Assembly (NCBI GenBank): GCA_963697975.1
Contig: OY969111.1
Coordinates: forward strand, 620,001-684,000
Direction: 5' to 3'
Origin: QHXM01 sp963697975
GTDB lineage: Bacteria; Acidobacteriota; Blastocatellia; Pyrinomonadales; Pyrinomonadaceae
DNA length: 64,000 bases
Within the stretch, counting starts at the first letter, position 1. Every line of letters begins with the position of its first letter. Made by a program: the position numbers and the translations under genes. The notes under the pieces are model-generated. The model searched no databases. It was given only the letters and a program-made list of their open reading frames with translations, and was not told the origin of the DNA. Of the stretch, positions 59,034 through 64,000 are shown in pieces.

Positions 59034-61469
59034 TTAAACCGGTTGTGCCTGATCTATTTTGTAAACAACTTCCATGAGCGCGGCGCTGATGTTCTCCGGT
59101 ATCCCATCGCGCACCGCGAGGTAACGAAACTGAGTGGCAACTTCGGGCTGGCTGGTCGAGCCGAGAATGCGAACCAGCGCGAGGCGCACGCTCTGTTCCG
59201 GGTGATTGCCGATGGCGTCCATCAGCGGTTCCGTCTCATTGGCTTTCGCCAGCAGCGAGAGCAGCGAGAACGCTTCGTAAGCCAGTCGACGATCTTCGCT
59301 CACCACGCGATCAATCGCCTGTCCAACCATGCCAGCTTTAATGCAGGCGCTCGCCACTTTACGCAAGGTTTCGTCATCCGCCGTTTCAATCAAACGAACA
59401 TAGCCTTCCGCGCGGCCAAAGTTCATTCTTGAGAGCGAACGCGCCGCCGCCGCACGCACCTCGCGCGCTTCGTCTGCGAAGGCCATCAACACCGGCGCAA
59501 AGACCGATTCGTGCTCGATTTCACCGAGACTCGTCACGGCTGCCGAGCGCACCACCGGCTCAGGATCGTTAGCGGCCAGCGAAGTCAAAGCGACGACCGC
59601 ACGCTGAACGTGGAATTGCGCGAGACGCCTTGCGGCTGCCGCACGCGCTTCAACGTCTGCGTCCTGAAGACGGGCGAGAGATTCCGACAACTCTTCGTCC
59701 TCAAACCATTCCGGCAACTCCTCGACTGCCGCCGCCGAATCGAGATGCGTAATCTCGCCGCCGAAAGCATCACCGTCGCCCGCATCGAGCAGCGTGCGCT
59801 CTGAAGAGGGAACGTCAAAGAAGTCGAAGCATTCGACCGAGCAGGCTGTGAGCGCATTGCTCAACAGCGAGGCTGACATCTCCGGGTGACGACGCGCCAT
59901 ATCGAGCAGCGCGCCGATGGCCGAAGGTATCTTGAGCGTGCCGAGACTCGTCACGGCTTCCGTTCGGACAATCAGTTCCGTGTCATAAAGAGCTTCGAGG
60001 AGAAACGGCAGAGACGCCTTCGAGCCGACCGCGCCGAGTGCGCGAGCCGACGAAGCACGGTCGTAAGCGTTATGAGCCAGGAGCAGAGACGCGCACTGGC
60101 GAGCCACGAAGCCATACTCTTCCAGCGCCTCTCTGGCACGACGACGACCTTCGTCACCGGCTTCCGGCGCGTTCATGGCCTTGAGCAAAGAGGTCTCTAT
60201 CGCGCGGCGATCATCCGGCGCACGCGATGCCAGCACATCCATCCTGTGAGCCTGACCCAAAACGAGCTTGCCCACCTCCTGATCCACACGGTATGCGCCG
60301 TAGAGCGCGGGCTGGACGGGCGCAACGGAACGCTTCTCCATCGCTCCATCCAGAAGCGGCATCGCTTCCTGATTGCTCACGATATTTGCTTTGACCAGAG
60401 CCTGATCGTTCTGTCGCCGTGCGCTCTTTCGACGCTCCTTCTTCGGGGTTTCCTTAACGACCGCCAGCGATTCTGAAGAACTTAATTCGTCTCCCTGCTC
60501 TTTCAAACTACCTTTCTCATCGCTCACGTCAACCCAGCCTTGTGTAGCCTGCCGACGACGTACGACGATAAACGCAACTACGGCGATCAGCAGCATAATC
60601 ATCATGCCCGTGATCGAAAAGAGGTACGAGAAGATGCCTTCGGACTGTTCGCCCGAAGCTGCCGGGTCAACTGCGGCAGCCGTCTGAGAACTGGCGGGCG
60701 CGCTCGCCTCACCACTCGCCGGAAGCGTTTGCACCGGGCTTTCGGAAGGCGCTGCGCTGGTTTGCGTAGCGGGCGCTGCCGTCTCGGCGGGTGCTGTTGA
60801 ATTCGGCGTCAGAGCATTTGTCGCCCCGCTCGCCGTTGTGCTCGAAGGACTATTTTTTTCTGCCGTTGGGCGGCGGCTTCGCTGCTGCTGAGCGACGGAC
60901 GGCTCGAAATCGGGCGACTGGCTGGCGCGCTCCTGAGCGCTTGCTGCTTTGGTCTGAGGCTCAAGCTGTGTTCCTCCCTGCGCCGCGTCCACGTTGCCCT
61001 TGACGATTAGATTGAGGCGGTTGGATTGCGGGTCGACGGTGACGCCCGTACCGGGTTTCACGGCGACGACGACCTCCAGAGTTTTGCCCAGATTGCGAAC
61101 AATCACTCCACGCGGAAGTCCCTTCATCGAAGCCGCGCTCGCGCCGGGCAAGCTCATGTGAAAGCCCTCATCGTCCTGCCACGTCTGCGTGCGGTTGAGC
61201 GGCGCATCAGCAGAGACCGTCACGACCGTACCATCGCCCGTCTTGCGCGAAGTGACATCCGTGACTTTGTACGGCGCTTCCTTCCTCTTTTGCGCGAAGG
61301 GAGAGACCGTCGGCATGAGCGCGACCGCGACGAGCAGCGCGCTCACGGAGAAGGCGCGCGCAATCTTCCACCCGCGCGGAGACGGAGTTCTTCCGGCGCT
61401 CAGGTGCGATTGACTTTTCAGCGCGGCGCATTTGACGACAGCATTTTTGGCAGACGAATTGTTCTTCAT
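59034..61469 (-). CDS. AMIN-like / HEAT-repeat envelope protein, paralogue of the downstream gene
   Basis: The 811 residues (ATG 61469) show an N-terminal membrane/signal segment (about 40-60), an AMIN-like domain (TVVTVSADAPLNRTQTWQDDEGFHMSLPGA and QSNRLNLIVKG, about 75-165), a Thr/Ala/Pro-rich linker, a membrane segment (about 275-300) and HEAT repeats through the C-terminal half (ARALGAVGSKASLPFLLEALYDTELIVRTEAVTSLG). It lacks the long coiled coil of its neighbour at 55103-58876 but shares every other feature, so the pair arose by duplication. Function unknown. Confidence 0.82.
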   Translation of the reverse strand: MKNNSSAKNAVVKCAALKSQSHLSAGRTPSPRGWKIARAFSVSALLVAVALMPTVSPFAQKRKEAPYKVTDVTSRKTGDGTVVTVSADAPLNRTQTWQDDEGFHMSLPGASAASMKGLPRGVIVRNLGKTLEVVVAVKPGTGVTVDPQSNRLNLIVKGNVDAAQGGTQLEPQTKAASAQERASQSPDFEPSVAQQQRSRRPTAEKNSPSSTTASGATNALTPNSTAPAETAAPATQTSAAPSESPVQTLPASGEASAPASSQTAAAVDPAASGEQSEGIFSYLFSITGMMIMLLIAVVAFIVVRRRQATQGWVDVSDEKGSLKEQGDELSSSESLAVVKETPKKERRKSARRQNDQALVKANIVSNQEAMPLLDGAMEKRSVAPVQPALYGAYRVDQEVGKLVLGQAHRMDVLASRAPDDRRAIETSLLKAMNAPEAGDEGRRRAREALEEYGFVARQCASLLLAHNAYDRASSARALGAVGSKASLPFLLEALYDTELIVRTEAVTSLGTLKIPSAIGALLDMARRHPEMSASLLSNALTACSVECFDFFDVPSSERTLLDAGDGDAFGGEITHLDSAAAVEELPEWFEDEELSESLARLQDADVEARAAAARRLAQFHVQRAVVALTSLAANDPEPVVRSAAVTSLGEIEHESVFAPVLMAFADEAREVRAAAARSLSRMNFGRAEGYVRLIETADDETLRKVASACIKAGMVGQAIDRVVSEDRRLAYEAFSLLSLLAKANETEPLMDAIGNHPEQSVRLALVRILGSTSQPEVATQFRYLAVRDGIPENISAALMEVVYKIDQAQPV

Positions 61470-61654
61470 GGCTTTACTTTCAGGAACAGGCTGTGTGAAC
61501 AAGCCCGTGTGGGAAGCAGGCGTTGCGCCAGGGAATGTTTGGCGCGTCAGCCCGAGTTGGGGTGAAAAACTTTAAGGTGTCAATCGGCGCGCCGTAGAGC
61601 GTGCCAGTTTGATTAACGAGCGGTGGGAGACCCTTAGAGGCTCTTCGTTTCCGG

Positions 61655-62443
61655 CTACTCGTCGTAAAACTTATAGCCGATGCCCCACACGGTCAGCACC
61701 ATCTGGGGATTTTCGGGATTGTCTTCGATCTTGGCTCGCAGGCGATTGATGTGTGAATCAATCGTCCGGTCGTAGCCTTCGTAGGAGTAGTCCCAGATTT
61801 TTTCAAGCAGGTATTTTCTGGGAAAGACGCGTCCGGGATTGGAAGCAAACAGTCGCAGCAAATCAAACTCTTTCGGTGTGAGTTCGACCAGCCGCTCGCC
61901 GACCATCACTTCGCGCTTTGAAGGATCAATCCGCAATCGCCCGCGCGTAATCGGCGCTTCCTCATTCGCGCCGTCCTTGCTCGTGCCCGTGCGGACGCGC
62001 CTGAGCACTGATTTGATGCGAGCTTCAAGCTCACGCAAAGAAAAAGGCTTGGTGATGTAATCATCCGCGCCCATTTCGAGGCCGAGCACTTTGTCAACCA
62101 CGTCGTCCTTGGCTGTCACCATCAAGATAGGAATGTACGGAGCTTTCTCCCGCAGTTCGCGGCAAACAGCCAATCCGTCCATCTTCGGCAACATGAGATC
62201 GAGGACGACTACGTCCGGGTGATCGGTTAAGGCGGCTTGAATACCCGCCAATCCGTCCTCAGCCGTCTTCACGATATAACCTGCGCGTGAAAAATGCAGA
62301 TTAATCATCGTCGAGATGTTCTCGTCATCTTCAACGACGAGCAGAGTCGGCTTCCGCTCGCTTGAGACAGATGAAGCACTCTCTTCCCTGATTCCAGATT
62401 TATCTTTATCTACAGTTGACTGCATTCGGTGATTTTTCGTCAA
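61655..62443 (-). CDS. OmpR/PhoB-type response regulator
   Basis: The 262 residues begin with a polar tail (1-30), then a receiver domain (TLLVVEDDENISTMINLHF, phospho-acceptor Asp in VVVLDLMLPKMDG, Lys in ADDYITKPFSLREL) and a winged-helix DNA-binding domain (LVELTPKEFDLLRLFASNPGRVFPRKYLLEKIWDY and RTIDSHINRLRAKIEDNP). It is a transcription factor of a two-component system. No histidine kinase is visible next to it, since it lies between the aminopeptidase and the AMIN/HEAT genes. Confidence 0.94.
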   Translation of the reverse strand: MTKNHRMQSTVDKDKSGIREESASSVSSERKPTLLVVEDDENISTMINLHFSRAGYIVKTAEDGLAGIQAALTDHPDVVVLDLMLPKMDGLAVCRELREKAPYIPILMVTAKDDVVDKVLGLEMGADDYITKPFSLRELEARIKSVLRRVRTGTSKDGANEEAPITRGRLRIDPSKREVMVGERLVELTPKEFDLLRLFASNPGRVFPRKYLLEKIWDYSYEGYDRTIDSHINRLRAKIEDNPENPQMVLTVWGIGYKFYDE

Positions 62444-62552
62444 AGAATGACTGGACAGGACGGTTTAAGGATGTGCGCCGGTGGCGTGGCGCTCCTCAGA
62501 CACAGAGAATATAGCAGGGAAAGGCTTCTAAATTCAAGCATTAAGTTGGGAA

Positions 62553-62659
62553 AACAGTGGTCAGTGGCCTGCTGGCCAGTGGTCAGTTAAAGGCATAAGC
62601 TCAAGGCTGCTGCCCTTCGCTGTTCTAACTGACCACTGACCACTGACCACTGACCACTG
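62553..62659. repeat. Heptad inverted-repeat element (word AGTGGTC)
   Basis: CAGTGGTC-AGTGG and CCAGTGGTC (62554-62588) face a right arm of four TGACCAC words (62629-62658). An inner GGCCTGCTGGCC palindrome interrupts the left arm. It lies between the aminopeptidase stop and the response regulator start. Confidence 0.88.
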
Positions 62660-62660
62660 C

Positions 62661-64000
62661 CTACTGTCCGGCGGGTTTCTGCGCTGCGGGCTGCATGCTC
62701 TGGCGCAGGCGCTCCTGAAATTGCCTGATAAAGCCCTGTAATTGCGGATTATTCGACTTTTTGACGGCCTGCTCGATGACATCTATGCCGCGCGGGTCGC
62801 CCAGTTTGACCAGCGCCTCGCCTGCGGAGTTGCCGAGTTGGAAGTTAAACGTCGCAACGCCGGTCGAGAAGGCATCGTAAACCAGCTTGAAAGAGCGCGG
62901 ATCGTCACGCCCGATTGCGCCGAGCAGGGTGACGCCTGCCGCCCGAACCTGCGGCGAGTTGCCGCCTGCGGCGTAGCGAATTCCCAATTCGAGCGCGCGT
63001 TTGTCTCCGAGATTGGCCAAGCCCGTGAGCGCAGAAGTGCGTATCTGGTCGCGCCATGACGGGGTGTCGAGCAGTTTGACCAGCGCGTCGTAAGCCGCTT
63101 TATCTTTGGCATCACCGAGCGCGAGCGCGGCGGCGCGAATCGTGGCGTAGCTCTGGTCGTTCAGGAGTGGCAGGTAGACGCTTGCAAGCTGAGGGTCTTT
63201 GCTCTTCCCAAGTGATGTGACGGCGCTCGCGCGCACGCGCGCATCCTTGTCTTTCGTCGCCGCCAGCAGTGCTGTGCGAACTTCTGTGTCCGGCAACCCG
63301 CCAATCGCCGTCGCCACGTCCGAACGCACGCCCCAGAATCTGTCGTTACCAAGAGATGCGCCGAGCGCCGCCGCGATTTTCTGTCTTTCCGCAGCGGCGA
63401 TTGTTTTTTCGTTCAGGCGATTCGTCAACTGGCCGAGCGCCCAGAGCCGCCCTGTCACATCCTCGTCACGTGTCAGTTGATAAACCAACTCATCCGTCGG
63501 CTTATCGAATTTGAGTTCTTTAATCAACGTGCTGCCGTAATCGAAGTGGACGAGCAAGGGAGTTGAATCAACCGTGAAGGTGAAGGTCTGCTCCTCGCGC
63601 GGTTCGACCATCAAGCGCTCGATGCGTTTATTGCCTGCTGTTTCAATCTCGACATCAACCGGGGTGCGGAAGAAGTCGACCTGCGGATAACCTGAAGTCG
63701 GGTCGGGCTTCTGCTCCTGTTTGACTGTGAGTGTGAGTCGCTTCGTCGTCGCATCGTAGCTTCGAGTGACATTGAAGACGGGATGCCCCATCTTGTAGAG
63801 CCACTGCTCGAAGAACCAGTCCATCGGCTGCCCCGTCGTCTCTTCAATCGCAATGCGGAACTGTTCGGTCTGCACGGGCTGGTGCGCGTACTTCGTCAGG
63901 TAGTGATTGATCGAGCGCCACCAGTTATCTTCGCCGAGGTAGCGACGCAGCATGTGCAGAACAGCGCCGCCGCGCGGGTAAGCATAATTATCGAAGATGC
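62661..64000 (-). CDS. M1-family aminopeptidase, C-terminal part with HEAT repeats (N-terminus off the window)
   Basis: The visible part runs in from the right edge. It starts DNYAYPRGGAVLHMLRRYLGEDNWWRSINHYLTKYAHQPVQTEQFRIAIEETTG, a segment of the M1 peptidase catalytic domain after the zinc site. DWFFEQWLYKMGHPVF, a beta domain and then at least five HEAT-like repeats (RASAVTSLGKSKDPQLASVYLPLL, RTSALTGLANLGDKRALELG) follow. M1 enzymes are zinc aminopeptidases; the HExxH motif itself would lie outside the window. It precedes the response regulator in the same direction. Confidence 0.85.
   Translation of the reverse strand, partial: IFDNYAYPRGGAVLHMLRRYLGEDNWWRSINHYLTKYAHQPVQTEQFRIAIEETTGQPMDWFFEQWLYKMGHPVFNVTRSYDATTKRLTLTVKQEQKPDPTSGYPQVDFFRTPVDVEIETAGNKRIERLMVEPREEQTFTFTVDSTPLLVHFDYGSTLIKELKFDKPTDELVYQLTRDEDVTGRLWALGQLTNRLNEKTIAAAERQKIAAALGASLGNDRFWGVRSDVATAIGGLPDTEVRTALLAATKDKDARVRASAVTSLGKSKDPQLASVYLPLLNDQSYATIRAAALALGDAKDKAAYDALVKLLDTPSWRDQIRTSALTGLANLGDKRALELGIRYAAGGNSPQVRAAGVTLLGAIGRDDPRSFKLVYDAFSTGVATFNFQLGNSAGEALVKLGDPRGIDVIEQAVKKSNNPQLQGFIRQFQERLRQSMQPAAQKPAGQ

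Overview
The window looks like a chromosomal segment of an Acidobacteriota bacterium, probably of the class Blastocatellia. That placement is inferred from the gene content: a metzincin/Calx-beta/DUF4214 secreted protein, large TPR and AMIN-HEAT envelope proteins, an EncFtn-type ferritin, G+C-rich coding with few Shine-Dalgarno leaders, and housekeeping gene order. Nearly all genes are on the minus strand, so transcription mostly runs from high to low coordinates. There is one tRNA, no rRNA, no CRISPR array and no transposase.

Layout from left to right. At 1-10.2 kb there is a nucleoside uptake and salvage locus. It holds a partial exported amidohydrolase, a PsiE-like protein, cdd, udk, a purine nucleoside phosphorylase, two ABC permeases, an ABC ATPase, a BMP-family binding lipoprotein and a pyrimidine-nucleoside phosphorylase. 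ispF, ispD, a PIN/TRAM protein and radA follow (9.7-14.2 kb). At 14.4-18 kb there are a small membrane protein, an ArsC-like protein with an in-frame UGA at the catalytic Cys position (probable selenocysteine), glutamate dehydrogenase, an encapsulated-ferritin-like protein and a TonB-type protein. At 18-28 kb lies a conserved block: alr, dnaB (with an intein), rplI, rpsR, rpsF, pth, rplY, prs (with a one-base frameshift), tRNA-Gln and ispE, then a CAP-domain protein. At 28-37 kb are TPR and BamD-like envelope proteins, rpe, a PASTA protein, rsmB and fmt. At 37-51 kb are secreted proteins of unknown function, pruA, def, a methyltransferase, a DUF1206 protein, the metalloprotease, aroC, a formylglycine-generating-enzyme-like lipoprotein and uvrB. 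At 51.4-54.9 kb is a 1149-residue TIR-WD40-GTPase-zinc ribbon-DUF4365 protein. At 55-64 kb are two tandem AMIN/HEAT envelope proteins, an OmpR-type response regulator and a partial M1 aminopeptidase with HEAT repeats.

The strongest genome-scale signal is a family of about 20 intergenic inverted repeats of 60-120 bp. Each arm is two to four degenerate copies of a short word, almost always 7 nt long. The word differs between loci (GTGATAG, AGTGGTC, GGAGTCT, GGATTGC, AGTCCAA, GGGATGA and others) while the architecture stays the same. Many elements fill the whole gap between two genes, provide the stop codon of the upstream gene and abut the start codon of the downstream gene, leaving no visible Shine-Dalgarno site.

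The other notable items are the candidate selenoprotein with a hairpin matching the bacterial SECIS pattern, the TIR/DUF4365 multidomain protein with near-identical WD40 repeats (a candidate defence protein), the DnaB intein, and the prs frameshift at a run of six T.
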